From contig CM035360.1 in assembly GCA_020137815.1 (NCBI GenBank), positions 7,269,743-7,333,742 of the forward strand: a stretch of DNA of 64,000 bases. Direction: 5' to 3'. The notes under the pieces were generated by a model that was not told the DNA's origin, searched no databases, and saw only the letters and a program-made list of their open reading frames with translations. This DNA is from Hormiphora californensis. Taxonomy: Eukaryota; Ctenophora; Tentaculata; Cydippida; Pleurobrachiidae. This document shows positions 40,223 through 51,965 of the stretch, piece by piece (position 1 is the stretch's first letter; each line of letters begins with the position of its first letter). The position numbers were made by a program, and so were the translations under genes.

Positions 40223-43200
40223 ATGAATTATGTCACGTCAATCTTTACAAGTGTTAAAGGTTACTATGACGGAATAAATGGGGCTACACTCTCAGGTATA
40301 TTGGTTTTATTAACTGGCTAATTACTTAATTAACTGGCTAGTTGGTCAACTAACTGGCTATGTTGTTAATTAGTTAATTGGCTGCCTAATTAATTGTACT
40401 CCCCCCTCAGGTGCACTAGATGTGATAGTGGTGAGACAACCTGATGGATCCTTCTCCTCTTCCCCCTTCCATGTCCGATTTGGAAAACTAAATGTACTAC
40501 AGAGCAACGAACGATTGGTAAGAACCCATCTCATATTGCCTGAGGACTTGTCTGTTTAAATACTCTAGTATTAGGTTGTCCAGTAAATATTTTCGTTTGG
40601 CTTTTATGGAGAAAATGGTTTGAGATAAAGCAAAATGGACTTCACCACGCGATTTTGGGTCGAAATATCATGCCTGATATCGGTATGTGGTTGTTCTGGG
40701 GTCCCAGCAGGCTATTTTCTCTACCCCACTCTTGTTGCCGCTGCACGGAGTTACCAAAGTTTTTTAAACGCTTCCCTAAGAAAACTGGTACAGTCTTTTT
40801 AGCTCCAATGGTCCTTAATCGATAGCCAATCGTCTAAGGATGAAATATTTATGCGATTTGGGTCTCTACGCGTTCGCTAGTAACCACAAGAACAGTAAAT
40901 GTAACATAAAAAGCGAAAAATACACATAAAAACCGGCCCGTTTTGGGGTACATGTTCGAAAACGTCAATTATTCACTTTAAAAGTCAACCAATCAAATAA
41001 TTGGCTTTACTATGTCTTAGAACTATCTTTTACTGCAGAGTTTTTGATTATAGGCCAATCTTGATGAGACAACTCTTGATTCATAACTGAAAGACAATTT
41101 GTTTCCAGGTAGAGCTAACGGTGAATGGCCGACCTGTCAGCCTCCAAATGAGGCTGGGAGGTAATGGAGAGGCATTCTTTTTAAAACAAGTCTATGAAGA
41201 CGATGTAAGTGGTTAGATGGTCATGGTATATTCAACTGAGTCCACACAAACTTGGGAACAAGTAAACTGTGGTGGCAATGCCACAGCCCCAAAATTCACC
41301 GTGTTTTCTTGAATAATATATCAATCTCCCTCTCAGATCTCTCCCTCACATCACCTCCCCCAGGAAGAGTACCCCTACGCAGAGATAATCGGCTCAGAGT
41401 ACAACCTCCCCTCCTCTCCTGGTAGCGACCTCCTTAGGATGCGACAGGAATCAACTGCTCTCACTGAGGATGAGGAATTAACGGAAGTGTCGGACAATAG
41501 TGATATCAACTATCAGGTGGGTGATATCAACTATCAGGTGGGTGATATCAACTATCAGGTGGGTGATATCAACTATCAGGTGGGTGATATCAACTACCAG
41601 GTGGGTGATATCAACTATCAGGTGGGTGATATCAACTACCAGGTGGGTGATATCAACTATCAGGTGGGTGATATCAACTACCAGGTGGGTGATATCAACT
41701 ATCAGGTGGGTGATATCAACTATCAGGTGGGTGATATCAACTACCAGGTGGGAAACAGTAGCATTTTCATCCGCCACTACACTTTTTTTACAGTTTCATT
41801 GCATTTTCTGTCCCCTCCCTCGTTCAGTGTCTTTCAATAGTTGGCTAAGGGAGGGATACATACTAACTTGTTTCATGTTAGGACGAGTACACTGGAGATG
41901 ATTGTTTATCAGACAGCGAGTTGTACACAGTTCAACAGACGCAGCACCACCTTGACCAACATAGTAACAGGATCGTTTGGAACTGGGGGAGTCTACCTTC
42001 TGATACCGCTGTATTTGTAAGTGATATATCTCAAACTGTATCATACGCCATCTGACTTTATATTTAATCATATTTCCTAAACCTCCCACATGACCCAACC
42101 TCTTGTATAACAGAGCTAACCACTTGTTCTAACCACTTGTATATCATTACAGAGCTAACCACTTGTTCTAACCACGTGTATATCAGTACAGAGCTAACCA
42201 CTTGTCCTAACCACTTCTCCTAACCACTTGTATATCAGTACAGAGCTAACCACTTGTTCACTAACCACTTGTATATCAGTACAGAGCTAACCACTTTTCC
42301 TAACCACTTTTCCTAACCACTTTTATATCATTACAGAGCTAACCACTTGTCCTAACCACTTGTATATACAGTCGGACCCCGATTTAGTGGCATCCTCGGG
42401 GGAAAGAAATCCTGCCACTAAATCGGGGTGCCACTAAATCGGGGTGAGCCATATTTGGCCCATAAAAACCTATTTTATGCCCATTGCCCAAAATGCTATA
42501 CTAAGACTAAAGACACCTCTAACTGTTATATGCAATATTCATGTATTGATTACATGATCATTTCTGATTAGAAATAGAAAACTATCAAATAAATTTTTCA
42601 AAAAAATTGCGAAAAATTTAAGTTATACCAGCCCGTCCGAATTGTGTTTCGAATCGGTGCAGCTTCCTGGATGTCCTGTCTAATTAGCGGGTTCGAAACG
42701 AACTGATACGTGATACCATGCCAAATCGGGGCACCCTAAGCGGGTGAGGAAGTATCAAAATTTCAAAATAACTATTTCTCTCAAAATTTATGGGGAGCAC
42801 CGATCAAAGCATTGACAATCGTACTGTAAAATTTTGCAAAAAAAGTTGTAAAATTTCCGAAGGCAATCACCCGGGATGATCTTTTTAGCACGCACGTGCT
42901 AAAAAGATCATTCAGGGTTTAGAAATCAGCAGATTGTGTAGTTAACTAAAAGTGTCCGTCCGTCCGTCCGTCCGTCCGTCACGGACAACGCCTAACAACA
43001 AGTCTGCTCCTTCATAAAACTTTCATCTCACGATTCGTTGATTCAATAAAGGAAATGATTAACACACATTGTGGCACGCAAATTACTCGCTGATAGCACT
43101 TCCCACTATCACCTGAAATCACTTTGGGCGTCCTACATCCATGCTATGGAAGTGGTAGAACGTCTTCCAAGCATGAAACTACTGTCACACTTGAGACTCG

Positions 43201-46200
43201 AGTTGGAGATGCGGTTTAAAGTTGAAGCACTTGGTAACCAACTGGGGTCTCCTAAGCAACTGCCTTGGTTGCCATAGCAACTGTCTTGGTTATCATAGCA
43301 ACTGCTTTGATTACCATAGCAACTGCTTTGGTAACCATAGCAACTTACTTAGTTACCTTAGTAACCAACATCGCATCAGCCAAAAAATGCTATTTGAGGC
43401 ACAAAATTCATCAGGAAATATCAGAAATTTTGACGCTTGGTGAACTTATGATTCAATGGCCCTATGGGGATCACGTATCGGTTCGTTCCGAACCGTCTAA
43501 TTAGCAGCAGGACATGCGATAAGATTCACTGATTCGAAACACGATTCGGACGTGGCTGGTATTCCTTTGAAAAATTTTCAAAAAATTTTCAAAAAAATTT
43601 CACGAAAAAAAAAATCAAAAAATTTTTGGGGGAAAAAAATCCTGCCACTAAATCGGGGTGCCACTAAATCGGGGGCCACTAAATCGGGGTCCGACTGTAT
43701 CAGTACAGAGCTAACCACTTTTCCTAACCACTTTTCCTAACCACTTTTATATCATTACAGAGCTAACCACTTGTCCTAACCACTTGTATATATCAGTACA
43801 GAGCTAACCACTTGTTCACTAACCACTGCAGGGTAACAGGCCATCAACCTCATCTGCGGAGCTAGAGGAATCCAGGGGTATGTGGGAGGTTATGGGTCAA
43901 CGCAGAATGAGGAAGAACACTTACTCAGGCACTGTGGTACGTTGTTACTAATTGAGTAGTAATTAAATTATTGACTAATCCCTATTTAACTAATTAATAT
44001 CTAATTAATCTCATTATCATAGGATCTACAAGAGGGAATGTTTCTGGATGATATTGATACTAATGATCCCTATGAAGTGGCCCATTATTTTGGGGTCCCC
44101 GCTTACCGCTCTGGATCTCGACGAAACAGGTAAAATTACTGATTTTTGCACCTGGTACAAACACTTCATTTTCTATTGCTAATTGCTAATTATTATTGAT
44201 TAATTAATTAATTAATTAATTGCTAATTGTGTTGCTATAATTACTGCTAATTGTGTTGCTATAATTACTGCTAACGCCTAACTCTCCAGTTTTTACAGGG
44301 AAGAAGATGGGACGGACAGACACAATAGTCGTGCTGGTATGAAACACACAGCACTCTTTAGCATAACTGCTGCTGCTGGAGCACATTTGGTTTTAACTTT
44401 GAAAAGTTTTATATCTGCTATTTGTTCCTCTTTTTTATATTTCCTAACATTGAGTACACATGTAAACAATGGACCTAACATGAAATATAAGATATCCTTT
44501 TCGCAGAGGAACAGATACGTATGTTAGATGCCCTCTCCCTAGAGGCCCCAAGATACCCTACAGCCTCCTCGAACTCAATCCAACCAGAATCAGCAGGTAC
44601 ATACAGGGTCACCCTTTACAAATCGTGTTATAATGTGCCTGTAAAATGTATCAGTACTGTAAAAATGTAAAATGTATCAGTGATTCAACAAGATTCCATT
44701 GTATATCCGTCTCAGGTCGTCACATTCAGACCCAAACAAGGCTAACATCCAAACGGAACAAGCGAACCCAAACAATCGAAGAATATCCGTCAACTGATTA
44801 CGAGCTTGTTCAATTATCACTCTGTGGAATTGAAGATCTTGATATGTTTCATGATCACATCGTGTCCTATGATTCCGTGTCATCTGATCCGACTATTATT
44901 GAATCAAAAGATTTGATGGTCCGGGTGGGTGAGGATTATTACAGCTGGGCCGAGGCACCTGGAAATGTCCTCCTAGCTATTGCTTTCCAAGATTTCCGAT
45001 CAGTCACAGAGAGTGAGTGTGGTGAGAGAAGTGCCTCGTTGTATGACGAGACTATATACGATGAAGAGGATAGGAGACCAAGATATACCAAGAAAGTGAG
45101 GTTATCCTCTGAAGAGATTGAACAGTTGGAATTGGAAAGTGGACCTAACGTTGTGACATTTAGTGTTACGACCCGGCTCCAGGTAGGTTTGGGGAGTTTT
45201 GGTGACTGGATGTGTGATTTGTGTGTGACACACAGCAACACCCACGGTCGCAATAGTGTGGGTTTTGTTTTGTTCCGCGCGTTAGGTTTGTTGAGGTGAA
45301 AGTAGAGCAGTGTTAGCTAGCGCGCCGCGTCCAATTCTATCCGTATCACTCCATCTTGTTACTCCCTATCTTTCTACCTTCTCTTTTGATATCTTCCTGT
45401 TCCACTAGAGAATGGGAAATAGGGGTCTGCTGCTGTAGTAGTCACATCTAAAACAAGGCAGTGATCTGTAAGATGTGTAGACACTAATATTTTAACTCCC
45501 TCTGTCAGGGACAACCCGATGTACATGTACAGTATACCTGTGGGATCATACTGACAAAGTTATCATATCTGATATCGATGGGACAATTACCAGAAGTGAT
45601 GTGTTTGGGCACATCCTACCGTGGGTTGGAAAGGATTGGACTCAGAACAATATCGCAAAACTATTCACCGCTATTGAAAATAATGGGTGAGAGAAATCAT
45701 CAAATACAATTTGTATCTATTCATCTATCTTCCCTATGATCCCCCACAATTATGGTTTTGTTTAACTCACTTTCTCTCCCTCAGTTACAAGTTCCTATAC
45801 CTGTCCTCACGAGCTATTGGACAAGCTTCAATGACAAAGAGTTTCCTAAAGTCGATCAAACAAAATGGCGTTGGTAAGAGAATCAGACACCGAATAGAAT
45901 TAATTTTTATTGAGTTTGTAACACTACTTTGTCTAAACTCCTCTCCCTTTAGGAATACCCGAAGGACCAATGTTACTCTCCCCTGACTCTCTGCTAAGAG
46001 CAATCAAAGATGAGCTGGTGTTACGGCAGCCCCATATCTTCAAAATAAAGTGCCTAATGGATATCAAGAACCTATTTGGGAAGGACGCCAGCCCTTTCTA
46101 TGCAGGGTTTGGGAACAGGGTTACAGATAGCAAGAGTTATCAGGCTGTGAATATCCCTCCACACAGGGTATTTATCATTAATCACAGGGTGAGTTGTCTT

Positions 46201-46543
46201 CCTGTGCAATTGTAGAAAAGCCTGGTTTATTCTTTGGGGGTCGTCAGTTTTACCCTAATTAACTGTTTAAATTACACTCTGGGCATTTTTACGACTTAAT
46301 AAAATGCCAAAATTCCCAGCTCTCTAACATCTTCCTTCCTCTCTGCAGGGTGAGATATACACCGAGAACTCGTTAGTTCAACAGCATACATACCAGGAAA
46401 TATTTGAGCACCATGAGGTCTACTTCCCATCTTGTACATCCTGTCACAGGGGCCACGGATCTGGAATGGTGGAGGAGGATTACCTGGCACAGAACTTCTG
46501 GAAGATGGACTTTGTTGAAATTGATGAGAGTGAATTGGCGTGA
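40223..46543 (+). CDS. LPIN: Lipin, phosphatidate phosphatase
   Basis: Fourteen exons joined by splice sites and phase: 40223-40295, 40411-40517, 41109-41204, 41364-41516, 41882-42016, 43832-43936, 44023-44129, 44290-44336, 44507-44596, 44716-45186, 45509-45686, 45785-45873, 45953-46188, 46349-46543 (about 693 residues). The N-lip domain starts [20 protein letters not shown] and includes [13 protein letters not shown]. The C-lip catalytic domain has [15 protein letters not shown] (DxDGT motif, 45571-45585), [35 protein letters not shown] and [16 protein letters not shown]. Lipins convert phosphatidate to diacylglycerol and need the DxDxT aspartates, which are present. Exon 10 must end at a weak GTTTGG donor to keep phase, although a stronger GTAGGT lies 4 nt upstream. 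Exon 4 ends inside a donor-containing minisatellite. Confidence 0.95.
41502..41752 (+). repeat. 21-bp minisatellite duplicating lipin exon 4 5' splice site
   Basis: Twelve units of GATATCAACTATCAGGTGGG plus T (some with TACCAG). Each unit carries a CAG|GTGGGT donor. The unit length is a multiple of three and has no stop, so each extra unit retained would add the heptad DINYQVG in frame. The first donor (after 41516) gives the shortest exon. Confidence 0.97.
42369..43697. mobile_element. Pogo/Tigger-like non-autonomous element in lipin intron 5
   Basis: Ends are CAGTCGGACCCCGATTTAGT and its inverse ACTAAATCGGGGTCCGACTG, flanked by TA. It splits the intron minisatellite. Subterminal GCCACTAAATCGGGG is repeated. 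The interior includes a GATCTTTTTAGCAC hairpin (about 42878-42912), a GTCC tetranucleotide run (42957-42979) and a CCATAGCAAC array. No transposase is seen. The CAGTCGGACC-type termini and TA target recall pogo/Tigger families. Confidence 0.85.
43268..43344 (+). promoter_or_regulatory. Array of RFX X-box-like motifs
   Basis: GTTGCCATAGCAAC (43268), GTTATCATAGCAAC (43289), ATTACCATAGCAAC (43310) and GTAACCATAGCAAC (43331) are spaced exactly 21 bp apart. Three of four fit the X-box consensus GTHNYYATRRNAAC bound by RFX factors. They lie inside a transposon in a lipin intron. Function is inferred only. Confidence 0.5.
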
Positions 46544-47242
46544 ATACCAGGGACTTGTTTTGTTCAAACCCGGGGTGCGGGGAAACAGGGTCGAGCAAGG
46601 CAAGCTTGCGCAAGGGACTTCCCGGTCGCTCTCCAAAGCAAACGAGGGGTGTGACAGAAGTTGATTTTGTGATGAGGAGATGAGGGAGATTTTGTGTGAT
46701 AAATCGAGATGATGTTTTCTTTTTTAATGATTTTTTTCTGTGTTATCTTGTGTGTGGGATCAGAGTAGGGTAATTGATGTGCTTGTAGAGCTATGCCACC
46801 AGTCCTACTACCGCGTGTAGTCTGAAGGACTGTTTGGCACCACAGTTCCCTTATTTGAGTGGGGTCTAGTGCCGCCAGACAGACAAGGGAGGCGCTGTTT
46901 CAGCAATCCGTTTACAAAATTGTCTGACAATATTTTTTGTCAACTTGGTGCCGTGCAGTTGGTATATGATCCTATACCCACCGCTACCTCGGCTGTATGT
47001 ATTTCCAATGCCCCTCTCTCGTGGAAGGCTTGGAAAGATCCAAATTAACGTGGTATGGAAAGATGTGTGTTGTTAGCTCTTCCTTTTTTGATTATTTGAT
47101 TTCGTGCTCTCTTTCTATTGACTATGACATGTGTATATCATAGCTTCTTAGCTGTATATTGTTTGTGTCAGAAAATCACCGTGTTTTGATTTGTTCCAAT
47201 AAAGTAGGGGTTATCCAATCATTGAACACTTGGCGAACATGT
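46544..47242 (+). other. Lipin 3' UTR and spacer
   Basis: Follows the lipin TGA. AATAAA at 47198-47203 is a likely polyadenylation signal. A GTGCCGCCAGACAGAC motif at 46870-46885 belongs to a short dispersed motif set (see findings). Confidence 0.6.
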
Positions 47243-47528
47243 TTCAGTGTTACAGTGCTGCTTGCAGTCAAAATACGGTAACGCAAAATACAGTAGAGAC
47301 GCGCATGGTGCATAACGCGCAGCAAAAAGTTCATGTGTTAGCACGTACTAGCGCCCTGATTGGTCACGGTTGCGCGTCGTCTTACTGTATCTTCGTTTTC
47401 CATTACCGTTTTCCCACTACAAGCGACCGTGTTACTGCCAGCTTGGATAACCCCTAACAATTATATAAGGGATGGCATGGCCACTCCAAACCCGGTTTAG
47501 TTCTCTCGGCAGTGCGATAAGATCGGAC

Positions 47529-48297
47529 GGCAAATGTTCATTTGCCGCAGATGTCGTCTAGACCCTTTCTAGACGGAGTCAGACGGGTTTGAGACGTGCG
47601 TCTGAAGCCCGTTTAGACGGCACGTCTGAAACGGTCCCTACCCGTTTAGACAAAGTTAGACGGAGTTGGGCGAAGTCAGACGGAATCTATGAAATCAGAC
47701 GGAAACCAAACCCATCTCAAACACGTCTGAACAGTGAACGTCGCCAATAGAAATACGGGAATACCGTCTCAAGCCCGTCTACAGCTAACCACGTTTAAAC
47801 TTGGCTGCGAAGCAGCCCCTCCGCAGGAGTGTGAGGGGTTCGCGAAAAATCGCGCGCGAAAAAAGAGGGCGCGACGTGCCCAACGTTTAAATAAACGGGT
47901 TTTGGCCCAGACGGGCTTGAGACGGAGTTAGACGGGCTTTGGTAATGAAATTACCCCTCTGTTATTATTGCCCATACTATACAATATCAGGGGTGACTTC
48001 GTAACCAAGACGGGCTAGAGACGTGGTTGAGACGGAATTTCTATTGGCGACGTTCAGACGTGCTTGAGACGGGTTTGTTTTCTGTCTGAGATTCCAACAA
48101 TCAACATTCCGTCTGATTTCGTCCAACTCCGTCCAACTTTGTCTGAACGGGTAGAGACCGTTTCAAACGTGCGGTCTAAAGCGGACGCACGTCTCAAACC
48201 CGTCTGACTCCTTCTATACGCCGTCGGGTGTAAAAACCGTCTAGACGGCGTTGGGACACCGTGTCTAGATGACGTCTGCGGCAAATTAACATTTGCC
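47529..48297. mobile_element. Foldback element of AGACGG/GTCTAGAC family (copy B)
   Basis: Ends are GGCAAATGTTCATTTGCCGC and a near-perfect inverse, a relative of the ends of copy A (GGCAATTTCTGATTTGCCGC). The arms, of about 260 bp, are again rich in AGACGG and GTCTAGAC, with a centre at about 47800-47990. No matching 9-mers flank it, so its target duplication is lost or the ends are slightly different from those given. Confidence 0.85.
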
Positions 48298-48533
48298 GGA
48301 CGAGTGCCAAGATGCAGTTCCTTTGAGGTTGCTGTCTGGCCGTCTGGGACCACAGACCCCTTTCCAGTTTTAATTCATTGTACTCATATCTATATATCGG
48401 TGTTGTCTATAGTATCAAAATGAAACACGGTGGATCATGGTTGGACGAATGGGCGATTCAGAAGATCACCTTAATTAGGAATGGTAAAACTTGAACATAG
48501 CTAATATCAAAAAGTCTATCACGGTCGCTTGTA

Positions 48534-48664
48534 AAGTGAAAGCGAAACAACAACGAACTGGCTGCCCGTCGCGCATTCGTTGCGCATAACGATCTCACCG
48601 GTGAGATTCACATGCGCAACGTTGTTCGACGCACAGCCAGTTCGTTGTTGTTTCGCTTTCACTT
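48534..48664. mobile_element. 131-bp hairpin MITE, TA target
   Basis: The arms AAGTGAAAGCGAAACAACAA... are perfect inverses of about 30 bp. It is flanked by TA on both sides. The opposite arm of the host element (47243-47440) lacks it and reads CCCACTACAAGCGACC, so the empty site and TA duplication are visible in the same window. Tc1/mariner-like type. Confidence 0.93.
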
Positions 48665-48972
48665 TAGTGGGAAAACGGTAATGGAAAACGGAGATACAGT
48701 AAGACGACGCGCAACCGTGGCCAATCAGGGCGCTAGTACGTGCTGAACACATGCACTTTTTGCCGCGCGTTATGCAACGTGCGCGTCTCATTACTGTATT
48801 TCCATTACGGTAATGCGACTACAAGTAGCACTGTAACATCTCATACACAACCCAAGAGAGAAAGGACCACGTTCATGGTTCTGTTGATATGAATCGTCCA
48901 AAACTCTCTAAAATGTCGAATATCCATTTACTTGTACATGTACTACTTGTTATAGTCCCTGTCATCGATTAA

Positions 48973-49426
48973 AGGTTGACAAGATACCTAAAACTTTTTT
49001 TTCGTATATCGTCTTATTTTGATTTATCATTAATTTTCAGCATTTTTTCAGAATTTTTTGTCGGCTAGAAAAAAATTCGAAATAGGGGGTCTACCGATAT
49101 TGTCAGCACTGGTTTTACTGGGCACACTCACTGCGTCTCGCAAATTGAAATTCACGTTTCCGGTTCCTCAAAAGATAAAGACTTGATCTTGGTTGCGTTG
49201 GATTGGTCTCAATAAGACCTTTCCAACGCTACCAAAACGGTTTCTGTATCTCATCAGGAACCGGAGATATTACGTTATCAATTTTAAAAAAGGCACACTC
49301 ATTTGTCAGTAGACCCCCTATTTTGCACATATTTCTAGCCGACAAAAAATTCTGAAAAAATGCTGAAAATTAATGATAAATCAAAATAAGACGATATACG
49401 AAAAGTTTTAGGTATCTTGTCAACCT
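48973..49426. mobile_element. 454-bp element with about 115-bp inverted arms
   Basis: Starts GGTTGACAAGATACCTAAAA and ends with the inverse TTTTAGGTATCTTGTCAACC. The loop shares CCAACGCTACCAAAACG and GGAACCGGAGATAT with 35530-35590. No clear target duplication. Confidence 0.88.
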
Positions 49427-49696
49427 CAATCTCGTATCTCAATCTGCATTCTGCAGTGGCTTGGTATCTGCAGTGCAGTGGCAATTGGTATCTGACGGCT
49501 GAACATCTGGACATTTCATCCAATTCCCCTGTAAAGTTGTCCATCATCATGCGGCAGTCATTGAAACTTAGCAATTCTCCATCTAATCCACCTGAAACAA
49601 TGCTTGGGATAAAAGCAAGCCAAACACCTGGGTACTTTTTGTAACTTGATCACATTGATGGTGAAATGGGAAATGGGATTGGACTGTGGATCCATA

Positions 49697-49828
49697 CTAT
49701 CCTAGATCCAGATCCTAGATCCATATCCTAGATCCAGATCCTAGATCCATATCCTAGATCCATATCCTAGATCCAGATCCTAGATCCATATCCTAGATCC
49801 AGATCCTAGGATCCATATCCTAGACAAA
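49697..49828 (+). repeat. ATCCTAGATCCA minisatellite
   Basis: About eight copies of a 16-18 bp unit, ATCCTAGATCCATATCCT or the CAGATCCTAGATCC variant. Confidence 0.95.
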
Positions 49829-49849
49829 TGTCCAATTAACCCGTTAACT

Positions 49850-50464
49850 AAAAGAGCAGAGAGGCTCCAATTGATCTCTTCTCGTCCCCATTTGTCTGCC
49901 CAGTCTGGCCCTCCCTTTCTAGTATACAGAGTGTCCCCCTATGCGTTACCCTTACTACTATTACTATACAGACCACGTGTGTCTCTAGATGGAGGTCAGG
50001 GGGATATTGATAAGTTGTATCACAACCTAAGTGTGGGACATCGCACTGCGAGATGATTATTGTGATATGCAAATTAGTAAGAGTGAGCTGGAGAACACAG
50101 AATGAGAGAGAGGGAGAGAACAGAGAGAGGGAGAGAGAGAGATCCCCGCAAAAAATGCACCACCTGAGTTTTACCATGGGGGCAATATAGTACTACTACA
50201 ATATCACTATCTGTACTTCGCGTGACTTAGGACAGTAAAGGACATTACCGGCATATAGCCACGTGGAGATATATATGATATAGTGATTGGTGTCCCCCCG
50301 TAGTTTATAATAGACCTCAGGGAGCTGCAGTGACTCTCTATCTTTCTATCTTCCTCTCTCTCCCCCTCTCTCTCATTTTCTGGTGGCTTATCAAAGATAG
50401 AGCCATTGTCCTCTCCGATGATCTTTCGTAGATTGAGATATTGCAATTGTCGTACAATGATCAT

Positions 50465-50498
<34 letters not shown>

Positions 50499-51905
50499 GA
50501 GAAAGAGAGAGTGAGAAATTGTGTGATAAATGGGGAACGACAGGGCCCTGCAGGGCAACGGAAAGGTAGAGAGATATGAATACAATAATATCTCATAGGA
50601 CCAGAACTAATTTCCATGTGCCCCCTCCCCAGTCCCCCTCCCACAATTGCTGCACCCCATCACCATTTCCCCAATCATGTCCATGATAGCATTGCAATAT
50701 TGCATTGCTTTTGAATTGTGCTGTTATCAGGAGCAGCTATAGTCACTGATACTGTCAGAGCATTGGCCTGACCCATTCTCGGAGCGCGCGAGAACTGTGG
50801 TCAGAGCATTGGCCTGACAGCACTGATACCAGTTGGCATTTGCATACTCATAGCTCTAGTATTTCAAGTAGAGATGAATAATAGATCTAGCACCTTTCAG
50901 TTCCTGATTTGTTGAGTAATAACACGACTCAATTTGTTCCTTGTACTGCTGCATACCCTTCCTAGCACTGTTGCAGTAGGACTAGGAGACCTTGAAGTAT
51001 TAGCCAGTAGGCCTACCTCAAGGAACTAGACAGCTCGAGGTTTGACCAAGTCTTGGCCCTCAACTCATTACCGCATGTTGTTCGGTGAAATAAATGACAG
51101 CTTTCTAGCTCTCTGACGTAGATCTATATAATTATACAGGTCCCCCTCTCCTGCCTAGCACACCCCGTGTTGAGTTCTCAAAACCAACATTTAGATCGGA
51201 TGTTTGGACAATATACCCCGGTTAGGATCACGTCGTGTATTGAGGATCGCCGGTATTGATCTTCCAGATCCACATGAATATCTGGGAAGGTGCGGCATAT
51301 ATGACTGTGGTGTTGGTGGCCGGATATATAATCTAACCCCCCTCCCCCGATATAATCTATCCTAATATCTAGTCGGGGATATCGTGATGGATATATTTGA
51401 TGGAGTTTATCTATTGGGCCCCGATAAATTCAATTGTTTAGCCAGACGCCGTTTATCCTGCTAAGTTGCACAATAGTATCAGTCCATCAGCGGCCATCTA
51501 GTATATTCAACTCTCTGTGTTAGTTCGACCATCAATTTCAATAGAGTTGAATAGATTAATGATTGGACTGTGACGAAGCCTTCTCTTTATTTTCACTCAA
51601 CTCAATAGTTACTAGCTGTTACTATGTTAATTCTAGTTGATTCTAATCAAACCCCTCTCACCCCTCATTGGACCCCTCTCACCCCCCACATTTACATGAC
51701 AAGAAGAAGTTAAGTAACAAAAGGTTGCCTCGTAATAGATGATATATATTGATGAGTCGACAACCGTGTGGTATTGTTGAAAGCTATGCTCAGGGGGCGT
51801 AGAGTGGCTATTTTCAATTTCATTTCTAAACAGCTTTCACACCCCATTAATAATATCAGTAGCGCTTGACCCTTCACTGATTCATAAGATCTGTAGATCT
51901 CTCTC

Positions 51906-51965
<60 letters not shown>

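Larger units (their letters stand above)
42104..43826 (+). repeat. Intronic AGCTAACCACTTG minisatellite, split by MITE
   Basis: Units of about 35-55 bp with core AGAGCTAACCACTTGTNCTA and TATATCA(G/T)TACAG cover 42104-42366 and 43700-43826. Each contains an acceptor-like ATTACAG or GTACAG. The array is interrupted by the element at 42369-43697. Confidence 0.9.
47243..48840. mobile_element. Inverted-repeat element with about 190-bp arms
   Basis: The left arm (47243-47440, starting GTGTTACAGTGCTGCTTG) is matched in inverse by the right arm (48510-48840, less the MITE at 48534-48664). Shared landmarks: ACGCGCA, CATAACGCGC, CACGTACTAGCGCCCTGATT, GTTGCGCGTCGTCTTACTG and CATTACCGTTTTCCCACTA. It contains the second GTCTAGAC foldback element. 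No transposase is seen. Confidence 0.85.

Noticed and set aside
46296-46664. Frames on both strands near the end of lipin
   Set aside because: They overlap the last lipin exon, whose frame is supported by family motifs and the stop at 46541-46543.
47520-48306. 9-bp target duplication for foldback copy B
   Set aside because: The flanking 9-mers AGATCGGAC and GGACGAGTG do not match, so I do not claim one.
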